From positions 124,001 to 188,000 of the forward strand of contig CBDCRK010000032.1 in NCBI GenBank assembly GCA_965220955.1: 64,000 bases of DNA, read 5' to 3'. This document shows, in pieces, positions 8,270 through 16,130 of this stretch; the first letter of the stretch is position 1, and every line of letters begins with the position of its first letter. The stretch is from CBDCRK01 sp965220955 (GTDB lineage: Bacteria; Desulfobacterota; Binatia; Bin18; CBDCRK01). Position numbers and translations under genes: made by a program. The notes under the pieces are model-generated. The model saw only the letters and a list, made by a program, of their open reading frames with translations, did no database searches and was not told the DNA's origin.

Positions 8270-9232
8270 GTGCAAGCTAATCGGTTTGACCGACTTACCA
8301 CAGAATTGAAGGAAAAGTTAGTTACCCTTTTGGGCGAGCGAGTTAGGCTTACCGAGCCGCTTTCCCGTCACACTTCTTTTCGTATTGGTGGTCCTGCTGA
8401 CGTTTTAGCCGAGCCAAAAAGTGTTGAAGAGCTACAATCTCTCTTGTCTCTTCTCCATCTTCACCAGGTACCGGCTTTTATCCTCGGTGGCGGGACTAAT
8501 TTGTTGGTAAGCGACAAAGGGGTCAGAGGGGTGGTGATTAAACTGGGAAGAGGGTTTTTGTTCAGCAAGTGGCGCGAGGAACAAGAAAAGGCGGAGGTGA
8601 GGATGGGCGCAGCAATGCCATTTGGCCGCTTTGTACGGGAATCCGTGAGAAAAGGATATGGCGGGGTGGAGTTCGCTGAGGGGATCCCGGGTACTGTGGG
8701 CGGTGGGTTACTTATGAATGCTGGCGCCTTCGGTGGGGAAATCGGCAAAGTAGTCACGGCGATTGAAGGGGTGAGAGAACAAGGAACCTTTGTACGCCTA
8801 CCTAAAGAGCAACTCGGCTTCTATTACCGTCGGGTAGAAGTGCCCAAAGGGCAGGACGTGCCCAAAGGATTTTTTATTGTCACCGCTGTGGAGTTTCTCC
8901 TGCCCAGGACAAACACAGAGGAGCTGTTTGCGGTTATGCACAACGCTCAGGTCAGGCGACATCGGAACCAGCCCCATGGCTATGCCAATGCTGGGTCTAT
9001 CTTCAAAAATCCACAGAAGGGTTTTGCTGGACGGTTGATCGAGATGGTAGGGCTTAAAGGAGCCAAGTGCGGCGGAGCACGGGTGTCGAAAAAGCATGCT
9101 AACTTTATTGTTAATACTGGCGGGGCCACTGCTGCTGACGTCAGAGCGCTCATAAGTAAGATTCAAAAAGCTGTTTGGCAGAAACAGGGAATCTGGCTCG
9201 AACCAGAGGTACGCTTGGTGGGAGAATGGTAA
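8270..9232 (+). CDS. murB: UDP-N-acetylenolpyruvoylglucosamine reductase
   Basis: FAD enzyme that reduces UDP-GlcNAc-enolpyruvate to UDP-MurNAc with NADPH. The protein has 320 residues, GTG start. The FAD domain shows SRHTSFRIGGPAD, LGGGTNLLVSD and FAEGIPGTVGGGLLMNAGA. The C-terminal domain has GSIFKNP, holding the proton-donor serine, and ends WLEPEVRLVGEW with the catalytic glutamate. The layout lacks the extra loop of E. coli MurB, fitting the type II (B. subtilis-like) form. Lies between murC and ftsQ in the usual order; no ddl gene intervenes. Confidence 0.95.
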   Translation: MQANRFDRLTTELKEKLVTLLGERVRLTEPLSRHTSFRIGGPADVLAEPKSVEELQSLLSLLHLHQVPAFILGGGTNLLVSDKGVRGVVIKLGRGFLFSKWREEQEKAEVRMGAAMPFGRFVRESVRKGYGGVEFAEGIPGTVGGGLLMNAGAFGGEIGKVVTAIEGVREQGTFVRLPKEQLGFYYRRVEVPKGQDVPKGFFIVTAVEFLLPRTNTEELFAVMHNAQVRRHRNQPHGYANAGSIFKNPQKGFAGRLIEMVGLKGAKCGGARVSKKHANFIVNTGGATAADVRALISKIQKAVWQKQGIWLEPEVRLVGEW

Positions 9233-9242
9233 GAGGTAGGCT

Positions 9243-10076
9243 GTGAAGGAAAATCGACAGAAGCAAAGACCCAGATGGGAGCACAAAGGTAAAATACTGG
9301 TTATATGCGCCCTAGTGGCAGGTCTGGCTGCGGGGCTAGGTATAGGTTGGCCCTGGCTTCACACCTACATCATTCACCACTCTTATTTTGCCCTGGGCGA
9401 GATACTGGTAAACACTGATCAGCGCCTCACTCCCCAGGAGGTGATTGCTTGGAGTGGATTGGTCAAGGGAACAAGCCTATGGAAAATTTCTCCTCCAGAG
9501 GTAGAAAAACGGCTTGTGACCCATCCCTGGATCCGTGTGGCTCATGTTCAGCGCAAGCTCCCACAGGGCCTTGTCATCACAGTCATCGAGCGGCAGCCAG
9601 TGGCGATTCTTACTGACAGTTCGTTTGCCTATCTCGACGAGACAGGAGAGACCATTGCTAGACTCACCAGAACCGACGACTGGGACTTTCCTTATGTGGC
9701 GGGTACCTTGGCAGTGCCCGGCACAGCTGAGGTGGTTAGGCAGATCCCAGAGATGCTTGCCTTCATCAGGCAGGCGGGTTGGCCTGCCCCTGTCTCCGAA
9801 GTACATATTGATCAGGCAGGAGGTCTTAACTTTTTTCTTACTGGCTGTCAGATCACCATCGTCCTCACTAGAGAAAGGTGGCAAGAACAGATACCGCACC
9901 TAGCAGCCGTACTACGGCTATGGCACAACCAGGAAAGCCAGCCTGTCCTTATAGATGCTAGGTTTGTCGGTCAGATCATCGTGCGCCCTTGGCAAAGAAG
10001 CAAGGAGGTAGAGGGGCGGGGAGGTAGGGGGGCGCAAGATCAGAGAAGCAGAGTGGCAGGGGAGCGGAGGATATGA
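9243..10076 (+). CDS. ftsQ: Cell division protein FtsQ
   Basis: Bitopic divisome scaffold linking cytoplasmic and periplasmic division proteins. A short basic cytoplasmic tail is followed by one membrane span (about residues 15-40), a POTRA domain starting YFALGEILVNTDQRLTPQEV with GTSLWKI and HPWIRVAHVQRKLPQGLVI, and the FtsQ/DivIB beta domain (AYLDETGETIA). GTG start, 277 residues. The last 25 codons are purine-rich (EGRGGRGAQDQRSRVAGE) and continue the low-complexity sequence leading into ftsA, so the natural end may be earlier. Confidence 0.9.
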   Translation: MKENRQKQRPRWEHKGKILVICALVAGLAAGLGIGWPWLHTYIIHHSYFALGEILVNTDQRLTPQEVIAWSGLVKGTSLWKISPPEVEKRLVTHPWIRVAHVQRKLPQGLVITVIERQPVAILTDSSFAYLDETGETIARLTRTDDWDFPYVAGTLAVPGTAEVVRQIPEMLAFIRQAGWPAPVSEVHIDQAGGLNFFLTGCQITIVLTRERWQEQIPHLAAVLRLWHNQESQPVLIDARFVGQIIVRPWQRSKEVEGRGGRGAQDQRSRVAGERRI

Positions 10077-10150
10077 GGAATTGAGGAGTGGAAGTGAGGG
10101 GTTTCCTCCGCACCCTAGCCCCTCTGTGCCTCTGTATAGGGAAGGGAGAG
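10005..10150 (+). repeat. Purine-rich low-complexity stretch at the ftsQ-ftsA junction
   Basis: G/A-rich DNA (for example GAGGGGCGGGGAGGTAGGGG) covers the ftsQ tail and most of the 76-base spacer to ftsA. It ends with GGGAAGGGAGAGCG, which serves as ftsA ribosome binding site. No other signal seen. Confidence 0.4.
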
Positions 10151-10152
10151 CG

Positions 10153-11382
10153 ATGAGCAGAAAAAACTTCCTAACGGTAGGCTTAGATATTGGCACCTAT
10201 AAGACCTCAGCAGTGGTAGCGGAGTACGGTCCACAGGGATTAGAGATTATTGGCATTGGGACGGCACTCTCTCAGGGACTGCGTAAAGGGGTGGTAGTCA
10301 ATATTGAGGCAACTGTACAGGCGATCAGGAAGGCCGTAGAAGAAGCCCAGCTTATGGCTGGTTGCGAAATCCACAACGTCTTTGCTGGCATTGCTAGTGG
10401 GCATGTAGAAGGCTTCAACAGTCATGGCATGGTTGCAGTCAAGAACCACGAGGTGGAGGCTGAGGACGTTAGCCAGGTGATCGATGCAGCCCGGGCTGTT
10501 GCTCTACCTATGGATAGGCAGGTTCTGCAAGTCCTTCCCCAGGAGTTTGTCATTGACGGACAGGACAGTGTAAAGGATCCCATAGGAATGTGGGGAGTCC
10601 GGCTGGAAGCCAGTGTTCATATCATTACTGCTTCTACTACCCTTACCCAGAATGTAATCCGATGCTGCGAGCGGGCCGGACTGCACGTACACGATCTGCT
10701 CTTTGAGCCGCTTGCTTCGGCCGAGGCGGTACTCACCCCCGAAGAAAAGGAGCTGGGAGTAGTCCTCCTTGATATCGGGGGGGGCACTACAGACATTGTA
10801 GTATTTCACAACGGGGCAGTCAGACATACTTCGGTGCTAGCTGTGGGTGGACACCACTTCACTAACGATCTTGCCGTAGGGTTGCACACATCCCTCTCCG
10901 AAGCGGAAAGGATCAAACAACGACATGGCTGCACACTTACTGACATGATTCTGCACAGTGAAACAATTGAAGTGCCAAGTGTAGGCGGGCGTACGTCCCG
11001 TATCCTCCCTCGCCAAGCATTGGGAGAGATTATCGAACCCCGAGGCGAGGAGATTTTTACCCTAATCAAACGTGTACTGGCAGAAACAGGATATCAAGAA
11101 ATGCTCACTTCTGGTGCCGTGCTCACTGGAGGCAGCTCGATTATGGAGGGCATGCCAGAGCTAGCCGAGCGAATATTTGGCATGCCCGTACGCCGAGGGG
11201 TACCGATTCACATTGGCGGGCTAGTAGACGTAGTCAACAGCCCCATGTATGCCACTGGCGTGGGTCTCTTCCTATGCGGATTTAAAGAAGAACACAGCAA
11301 CGGTATCAAGCACCGGCAGGAAGGAGGAGGATGGCAGCAGATGAGAGGACGGTTGGTTGAGTGGATACGAGATTTTTTCTAG
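10153..11382 (+). CDS. ftsA: Cell division protein FtsA
   Basis: Actin-like ATPase that anchors FtsZ to the membrane and recruits later divisome proteins. I chose the ATG at 10153, after a strong GAAGGGAGAG site, giving 409 residues that begin RKNFLTVGLDIGTYKTSAVV with the phosphate-1 loop. Further actin-fold motifs are GVVLLDIGGGTTDIVVF (phosphate 2) and LTGGSSIMEGMPELAE. The C-terminus ends in an amphipathic stretch, RGRLVEWIRDFF, typical of the FtsA membrane-targeting helix. ftsZ follows after 46 bases with its own AGAAGGAGGTG site. Confidence 0.96.
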   Translation: MSRKNFLTVGLDIGTYKTSAVVAEYGPQGLEIIGIGTALSQGLRKGVVVNIEATVQAIRKAVEEAQLMAGCEIHNVFAGIASGHVEGFNSHGMVAVKNHEVEAEDVSQVIDAARAVALPMDRQVLQVLPQEFVIDGQDSVKDPIGMWGVRLEASVHIITASTTLTQNVIRCCERAGLHVHDLLFEPLASAEAVLTPEEKELGVVLLDIGGGTTDIVVFHNGAVRHTSVLAVGGHHFTNDLAVGLHTSLSEAERIKQRHGCTLTDMILHSETIEVPSVGGRTSRILPRQALGEIIEPRGEEIFTLIKRVLAETGYQEMLTSGAVLTGGSSIMEGMPELAERIFGMPVRRGVPIHIGGLVDVVNSPMYATGVGLFLCGFKEEHSNGIKHRQEGGGWQQMRGRLVEWIRDFF

Positions 11383-11428
11383 GTAAACATCTCGATAGGG
11401 AGGCTGATAACGAGAAGGAGGTGTAGGG

Positions 11429-12622
11429 ATGATCGAGTTTGCTGAGAATGATGGGAGGGAAGCACGGATCCGCATTATGGGAGTGGGAGGAGCTGGAGGG
11501 AACGCTATCAATACTATGATCAACGCCGGCCTTGCTGGAGTTGAGTTTAATGTAGCCAATACTGATGCTCAGGCACTCCGAACAAGCCTGGCACCGACCA
11601 AGTTGCAGCTCGGGACAGACCTGACCAAAGGACTTGGCGCTGGAGCCAACCCTGAGGTAGGAAAGCAGGCAACGCTGGAGAGTGAGGAAGAGATTAAGGA
11701 GCGCTTGACGAACGCAGACATGGTGTTCATTACTGCGGGAATGGGTGGGGGTACCGGTACTGGTGGGGCACCAGTAATAGCCCGCCTGGCTAAAGAGGCG
11801 GGTGCGCTCACTGTGGGAGTAGTATCGAAACCTTTCCTCTTCGAGGGCAAGAAGCGCATGCGCCAAGCCGAAGAAGGCATACGCGAGTTGAGAACCTCAG
11901 TGGATACGCTTATTGTTATTCCTAACCAACGGCTGCTTGCTGTTGCCAGCCGTAGCACTCCACTGCTGGAGGCGTTCCACCGGGCAGACGATGTACTCCT
12001 GCAAGCGGTGCGGGGCATCTCTGATCTCATTACTGTGCCTGGACTTATCAACCTTGATTTTGCCGATGTCCGTACGATTATGGCGGAGATGGGCATGGCA
12101 CTCATGGGAACAGCCTCGGCTAGTGGTGAGAACCGGGCCCTTGAAGCCGCGCAAAAGGCCAGCTCCAGCCCACTGCTTGATGACATCTCTATCCAAGGAG
12201 CTAGAGGGATCCTTATAAACGTCACCGGTGGATCTGATATGACATTATACGAGGTGAATGAGGCGGTCACCTTTATCGAAGAGGAAGCCGACGACGAAGC
12301 AAACGTTATTTGGGGAGCAGTAATCGACGACAAGTTAGACGGTGACATTCACATTACGGTGATTGCGACTGGCTTCGGTGATAAAGAAGCTGGACAGCCG
12401 GGGGTAAGACCAGGAATTGCCTTTAAGCAACGTCCACCCTTGGGGTCGCGTAAGGTTGTACACATGGGCACAATTGTTGACAACACCCTCGACATCCCTA
12501 CCTGGCAACGCAAACGCCAGGAGGAACAGCCCTCGACTGAGCCAGCGCTCAACCTCTCGCCCCAGGAGAACGGCGAGGACCAGTACGATGTCCCGGCGTT
12601 TCTGCGCAAGCGGGCTGGGTAA
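11429..12622 (+). CDS. ftsZ: Cell division GTPase FtsZ
   Basis: Tubulin-like GTPase forming the Z ring. The 397-residue protein starts with RIMGVGGAGGNAINTMI; the tubulin signature GMGGGTGTGGAPVIA lies at about residue 106, and NLDFADVRTIM and the T7-loop region are present. The C-terminal conserved peptide YDVPAFLRKRAG, which docks FtsA, is intact. An ideal Shine-Dalgarno (AGAAGGAGGTG) precedes the ATG. Last gene of the division cluster; a GC hairpin follows immediately. Confidence 0.98.
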   Translation: MIEFAENDGREARIRIMGVGGAGGNAINTMINAGLAGVEFNVANTDAQALRTSLAPTKLQLGTDLTKGLGAGANPEVGKQATLESEEEIKERLTNADMVFITAGMGGGTGTGGAPVIARLAKEAGALTVGVVSKPFLFEGKKRMRQAEEGIRELRTSVDTLIVIPNQRLLAVASRSTPLLEAFHRADDVLLQAVRGISDLITVPGLINLDFADVRTIMAEMGMALMGTASASGENRALEAAQKASSSPLLDDISIQGARGILINVTGGSDMTLYEVNEAVTFIEEEADDEANVIWGAVIDDKLDGDIHITVIATGFGDKEAGQPGVRPGIAFKQRPPLGSRKVVHMGTIVDNTLDIPTWQRKRQEEQPSTEPALNLSPQENGEDQYDVPAFLRKRAG

Positions 12623-12630
12623 ATGAACAG

Positions 12631-12651
12631 GGGGCTCGCCAGCCGAGCCCC
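12631..12651 (+). terminator. GC-rich hairpin after ftsZ
   Basis: GGGGCTCG and CGAGCCCC form an 8-bp stem around CCAGC, nine bases after the ftsZ stop. There is only a weak T stretch behind it, so termination efficiency is uncertain. It also separates ftsZ from the convergent PIN pseudogene. Confidence 0.6.
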
Positions 12652-12662
12652 TATAATGGATC

Positions 12663-13022
12663 CTAGATTTCTTCGCCTGCTTTTGGTGGAGCGGGCTCTT
12701 GTAGCCAGCGTTCTAACACCACGACCTCAATCTCTGTTACCTGACGCAGGCGATCATCGTTGGTGAGAAACAGGCGAGCACCAAACTCAATCGCGGCAGC
12801 CAGTTGTATGGCATCTGCAATACTGATCTGGTAGCGGGCTCGCAACTGAACGGCTCTTAAGGCCAAGCCCGGGTCGAGTGAACGCAGAGTAAGGGAAGAA
12901 CCGAATCGTAAGTACTGTTCGTAGCGTAAGTAAAGAGCCTACTCTCCCTTTGCCAGCGGCTGGACAAGAACTTCGATGAGTGCCACAGTTGAGGTCACGG
13001 TCTTGATGGCACCAGCTTCCAT
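12663..13022 (-). pseudogene. PIN-domain (VapC-like) toxin gene, broken
   Basis: Reading leftwards from 13022, the frame gives GAIKTVTSTVALIEVLVQPL, a typical mid-N-terminal PIN segment, then hits TAG. It continues in the same frame as ALYLRYEQYLRF, DPGLALRAVQLRARYQISI, ADAIQLAAAIEFGARLFLTN and DDRLRQV, the PIN C-terminal half with its acidic residues. The N-terminal strand carrying the first catalytic Asp is missing. So the gene is both truncated and interrupted, and its 5' edge abuts the end of the next vapC. No antitoxin gene belongs to it. Confidence 0.75.
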
Positions 13023-13026
13023 TAGA

Positions 13027-13434
13027 TCATGAGGTACGCCAGAGCTGAAGCGGCGTCCCATCTGCGACGTGGCTGAAATCATGGTCGGTCGTCAACATGA
13101 CCAGATCATGCTGGAGGCAAAGCTGGGCAAGCAGCGCATCAATGGTTCCAACCTGAATACCACGGCGACAGCACTCGTTGCGCAGTTGGGCCGCATTGAT
13201 GTAGTCGTCACGTGCGGGGGTAATCATGGCGATCGCTTTGAAACGTTCGACGATCTGCTCTTGAGCTTTCGCTCCACGAAAGCCTTGCAACAATTCCTGG
13301 AGCACGATTCCAGTCGTGCACATCGGTTCGCCTGCCCTCAGAGCATCCCGCAACCGCCGCACCTCGGGTCCTTCGGGCGCGGAATTCCGTCGCAAGGCCA
13401 GCGACCAAACGCTAGTGTCTACGAACAGCGTCAC
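13027..13434 (-). CDS. vapC: PIN-domain ribonuclease toxin (VapC family)
   Basis: Likely toxin of a VapBC module; VapC proteins are Mg-dependent RNases. The 135-residue protein begins TLFVDTSVWSLAL with the first catalytic Asp, has Glu in VLQELLQG, then TIDALLAQ and TTDHDF supplying the remaining acidic residues, so the active site appears intact. GTG start overlaps the upstream antitoxin stop by four bases (GTGA), showing translational coupling. The antitoxin reading frame is broken by a short duplication (next entry), which makes the state of this module unclear. Confidence 0.88.
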   Translation of the reverse strand: MTLFVDTSVWSLALRRNSAPEGPEVRRLRDALRAGEPMCTTGIVLQELLQGFRGAKAQEQIVERFKAIAMITPARDDYINAAQLRNECCRRGIQVGTIDALLAQLCLQHDLVMLTTDHDFSHVADGTPLQLWRTS

Positions 13435-13639
13435 TGCCGGGTCCGTTCACGTTTGTAGTCGAACTCGTCATCCCAGTCGAATTTTCCGAAAAGCTCCAAG
13501 ATCCGTTCCTGCTCTCGACGTGCGACGAATTCCCGCAAGGCTCTGTTGACAGTCGCCTTCTTTGTTTTCTCGCCGCTGACCTCCAACGCCTTGTCGAGCA
13601 ACTCCGGATCTATAGATCTATAGATAGGTTTGTTGCCAT
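13431..13639 (-). pseudogene. vapB: VapB-type antitoxin gene broken by an 8-bp tandem duplication
   Basis: From ATG at 13639 the frame reads MATNLSID and then meets TAG. After one copy of a tandem CTATAGAT the frame continues DPELLDKALEVSGEKTKKAT, then EFVARREQERILELFGK and ends FDYKRERTRQ with a stop overlapping vapC. Removing eight bases restores an uninterrupted 66-codon antitoxin of the DUF2191/VapB type, with the usual N-terminal DNA-binding strand and the WDDEFDY tail. TGGAGAAT lies upstream as ribosome site. No ATG, GTG or TTG in the downstream frame precedes the TTG at the LLDK region, so full-length product is not expected. Confidence 0.8.
13608..13623. repeat. Tandem 8-bp duplication ATCTATAG
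   Basis: Two perfect adjacent copies of ATCTATAG on the plus strand, within codons 7-10 of vapB. This is the frame-breaking lesion. Confidence 0.9.
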
Positions 13640-13843
13640 TGTGTTATTCTCCACACATCAGATTACACACAGCTTAATCTCAAGTGGGCGACGCAGGCAA
13701 GTGCCGCTATGAGAGATGCCACCACCCGGTCCGGCGGAGTTTTAACGGGAACGAGCATTCAATTCGCTTAGAGCCTCCGCTCGAGGAGTGCGTCGGTGAT
13801 TTGAATTATGAGGTTTTTCTCCAGGGAATGTGGATCGGCGGCT
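13640..13843. other. Spacer between toxin-antitoxin modules
   Basis: About 200 bases between the vapB start and the end of the next PIN gene. Apart from the vapB promoter that must lie here, I see no gene, RNA or clear repeat. Confidence 0.4.
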
Positions 13844-14239
13844 TTACCAGATGCGGCGGACACCATACCGGTCAAAGAGTGTCTCGACCGAAACCAGGGC
13901 GAGGTCAAGGATCAATGCTTGCGCGATCAGCATGCGGTCGAAGGGATCGCGATGAGGGCCAGGCAGCCGACCAGCGCGTTCGCCGTCACGAACGGTGATA
14001 GCCAGTTCCTCGAAACTCTGGTCCGCTATGCAGCTGGCAACGTCGTGCGCTACGGCCCCGGCATCCGGAAGCTTGCCGAGGCGATGTTTCGTGGCAATCT
14101 CCCAAGCGGACGCCGCACTGACGAGTATGGCGTTCTCGTGATTGGCGATCGCAGTGTGGGCCGCCTCGGATAGGCATTCACTTCCGGCGAGCCACCACAG
14201 AAAGGCGTGCGTATCGAGTAGAATTCGCAATTTAATCAC
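13844..14239 (-). CDS. PIN-domain toxin paired with a Phd-type antitoxin
   Basis: The 131-residue PIN protein begins KLRILLDTHAFLWWLAG, the sub-family with DTHAFLW, followed by SAASAWEIATKHRLGKL (Glu of the active site), then HRDPFDRMLIAQAL and LVSVETLFDRYGV. This type is a probable RNase. GTG start overlaps the stop of the upstream antitoxin gene by four bases, the standard arrangement. Both partners are intact here, unlike the neighbouring modules. Confidence 0.9.
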   Translation of the reverse strand: MIKLRILLDTHAFLWWLAGSECLSEAAHTAIANHENAILVSAASAWEIATKHRLGKLPDAGAVAHDVASCIADQSFEELAITVRDGERAGRLPGPHRDPFDRMLIAQALILDLALVSVETLFDRYGVRRIW

Positions 14240-14469
14240 GACTCCCAGGCGTCCAGCTCGTCCTCCGGGAGCGGCTCGAAGAAACGGTCGTCGATCGCAA
14301 TGCGGCCCTTCATGGCGCCAAATCGCCGGACGCCTCGGCGCCCCTCGTAGCTGACGAGTCGCGCAACCGGCTTACCATTACGGGCGATAATAACCTCTTC
14401 GCCAGCCTCAACCCTTGCCAAGAGACGCGAGAGCTGGGTCTTGGCTTGATGGACGTTCACAGCCGACAT
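14236..14469 (-). CDS. Phd/YefM-family antitoxin
   Basis: A 77-residue protein beginning SAVNVHQAKTQLSRLLARVE, then EEVIIARNGKPVARLV, the hallmark N-terminal DNA-binding fold of Phd/YefM. The C-terminal tail (DDRFFEPLPEDELDAWES) is the toxin-neutralising part. Such antitoxins neutralise the partner and repress their own promoter. A palindrome just upstream (14488-14497) is a candidate operator. Confidence 0.92.
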   Translation of the reverse strand: MSAVNVHQAKTQLSRLLARVEAGEEVIIARNGKPVARLVSYEGRRGVRRFGAMKGRIAIDDRFFEPLPEDELDAWES

Positions 14470-14487
14470 TATTAGATCCCTTCAACA

Positions 14488-14512
14488 ATTAGCTAATCAT
14501 ATGGCTAATCCG
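14488..14512. promoter_or_regulatory. Candidate operator of the Phd/PIN module
   Basis: The perfect palindrome ATTAGCTAAT, with a second GGCTAATC half-site a few bases on, lies 19 bases upstream of the antitoxin start. Phd-type antitoxins bind such palindromes. No binding evidence. Confidence 0.45.
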
Positions 14513-14599
14513 CCAATTCCTGTCAAGCCCGTAGGTACTTCTGCGGCTGAGTATGCTAAGCTCTTCGTCGAAAAAGACACCAGCGAGGAACACACCGCT

Positions 14600-14812
14600 A
14601 TGAGTTGGCAGCCCGAGCTCGATGAGTTGAAACGCCGCATTGAGGCTAAGCTCGATTCGCCGCTCTCACCCTTTCGCACGGCTGAGGCGTTTGGCATTGA
14701 AGAGATTATCGATCCGCGCGATACTCGACCGCTGCTGTGTGACTGGATACAAACGGCCTACGATATCCTGCCCTCACAGCTCGGCCCCAAGACGCGCGGT
14801 TTCCGACCCTAG
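14600..14812 (+). pseudogene. Acyl-CoA carboxylase carboxyltransferase (PccB/AccD-like), internally deleted
   Basis: From the ATG at 14600, preceded by GAGGAA, the frame reads SWQPELDELKRRIE, matching the N-terminus of acyl-CoA carboxylase beta subunits. It then jumps directly to FRTAEAFGIEEIIDPRDT, RPLLCDW and QLGPKTRGFRP, the C-terminus of the same family. The normal protein is about 500 residues, so the two catalytic crotonase domains are missing and the product would be 70 residues. An in-frame upstream extension to ATG 14501 (PPIPVKPVGTSAAEYAK) is not recognised. It precedes the Rieske dioxygenase genes by 25 bases. Confidence 0.75.
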
Positions 14813-14837
14813 TCGATCACATGTAAGGAGATTAAGC

Positions 14838-16124
14838 ATGCAGCAGGCCACGCACAACGGAAGCCGGTTTAAGACGCAGACCGAGATCAACTTTGAGACC
14901 CTGGTTCACGACGAGAAGATCCATGCCTCGCTGTACACCGACCCGCACATCTTCGAGCAAGAACTCGAAAAAATCTTCTACCGGGTGTGGGTGTTTGTCG
15001 GTCACGAGAGTGAAGTGCCTCAGCCGGGCGACTATGTGACTCGCCAGATCGGCCGCCAACCCGTGCTCATGGTTCGGGACAAAGCCGGCAACGTATCGGT
15101 CTTTCTCAACCGCTGCGCGCACCGCGGCACGATGATCTGTCCGGCAGACTCGGGCAACGCCCGAGCGTTTACCTGTCCGTATCACGGCTGGACATATAAC
15201 TTGAGCGGCAAACTCACCGGCGTGCCCTACCCTGGCGCGTATGGCCCGGACTTCAACAAACACGACCATAACCTGTCGCGTGTGGCGCGCTGCGACAGCT
15301 ACCGGGGCTTTGTGTTTGCCAGCCTGAGCCCCCACGGACTGTCGCTCGACGAGCACCTGGGCAGTGCCACACGGCTCATCGACCGCGCGTGTGATCTATC
15401 GCCCGAGGGCGAGCTCGACCTCAGTGCCGGCTGGATCAAACACCGCTACATGTCAAACTGGAAGATGATTCCCGAGAACGACACCGACGGCTACCATCTG
15501 GGCTTTGTGCATATCGCCATTCTCAAAGCGACCGGCTCCCACTATCAGCGCTTTGTCGGTGACGAGGGCAGCAACAAGGGTATCCTGCGCGACTGGGGTA
15601 ACGGCCATACCGAGATTGAGTGGGCGCTGGGCTATCAAAAACCGTTTGAGTGGTTTGGCGCCGCCCCGGACAAATACGCCTCCTACCTGTCGGCGCTTGA
15701 GCACAGCTGCGGCAAAGCCGAAGCCCAGCGACGTGTGTTTGAGGGCCCACCCCACGCCCTGATCTTTCCCAACCTGTTTTTGGCCGAGATGAATATCGCC
15801 CTGTTTTATCCGCTCAACGCCGAGGAATCGATCCAGTGGCATACACCCATGTTTCTCAAGGGCGCCCCAGAGCTGAACACCCGGCTGCTGCGCCAAAGTG
15901 AAGCGGCCATGGGCCCAGCGTCCTTTCTGCTGCCCGAGGACATCACCATTGCCAGCCGCAACCAAGCCGGCCTGCAAGCCCGACAGCCCGAGTGGCTTGA
16001 GCTTAGTCGCGGCCAGCATCGGGAACACGTCGATAAGGAGGGGCGCATCGTGGCCCATGTCACCGATGAGGTCACCAACCGTGCCTTCTGGAAACACTAC
16101 CGCTCACTCATGACCCAGGCCTAA
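14838..16124 (+). CDS. Rieske non-heme iron ring-hydroxylating dioxygenase, alpha subunit
   Basis: Catalytic subunit of an aromatic-ring-hydroxylating oxygenase: the Rieske [2Fe-2S] domain passes electrons to a mononuclear iron that activates O2. The start at 14838 follows AAGGAGAT and gives 428 residues; a longer frame from 14640 runs through the remnant upstream and is rejected. The Rieske ligands are C93-x-H95 in NRCAHRG and C113-x2-H116 in CPYHGW. Mononuclear iron ligands are in NDTDGYHLGFVH. The beta subunit follows after six bases. No dedicated ferredoxin or reductase is adjacent, so redox partners must come from elsewhere. Substrate unknown; benzoate-like acids or aromatic hydrocarbons are possible. 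Confidence 0.93.
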   Translation: MQQATHNGSRFKTQTEINFETLVHDEKIHASLYTDPHIFEQELEKIFYRVWVFVGHESEVPQPGDYVTRQIGRQPVLMVRDKAGNVSVFLNRCAHRGTMICPADSGNARAFTCPYHGWTYNLSGKLTGVPYPGAYGPDFNKHDHNLSRVARCDSYRGFVFASLSPHGLSLDEHLGSATRLIDRACDLSPEGELDLSAGWIKHRYMSNWKMIPENDTDGYHLGFVHIAILKATGSHYQRFVGDEGSNKGILRDWGNGHTEIEWALGYQKPFEWFGAAPDKYASYLSALEHSCGKAEAQRRVFEGPPHALIFPNLFLAEMNIALFYPLNAEESIQWHTPMFLKGAPELNTRLLRQSEAAMGPASFLLPEDITIASRNQAGLQARQPEWLELSRGQHREHVDKEGRIVAHVTDEVTNRAFWKHYRSLMTQA

Positions 16125-16130
16125 AATCGT

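Noticed and set aside
11569..12348. 259-residue minus-strand open frame opposite ftsZ
   Set aside because: Ser/Ala-rich shadow of ftsZ; no domain recognisable.
13684..14173. Plus-strand open frames opposite the second PIN gene
   Set aside because: Shadows of the PIN toxin on the minus strand.
14640..14837. Longer N-terminus for the Rieske alpha subunit
   Set aside because: The extension reads through the carboxylase remnant in another frame; the ATG at 14838 has a good ribosome site and matches the family start.
15453..16097. 214-residue minus-strand open frame opposite the Rieske alpha gene
   Set aside because: The plus-strand dioxygenase is unmistakable; the antisense frame results from high GC.
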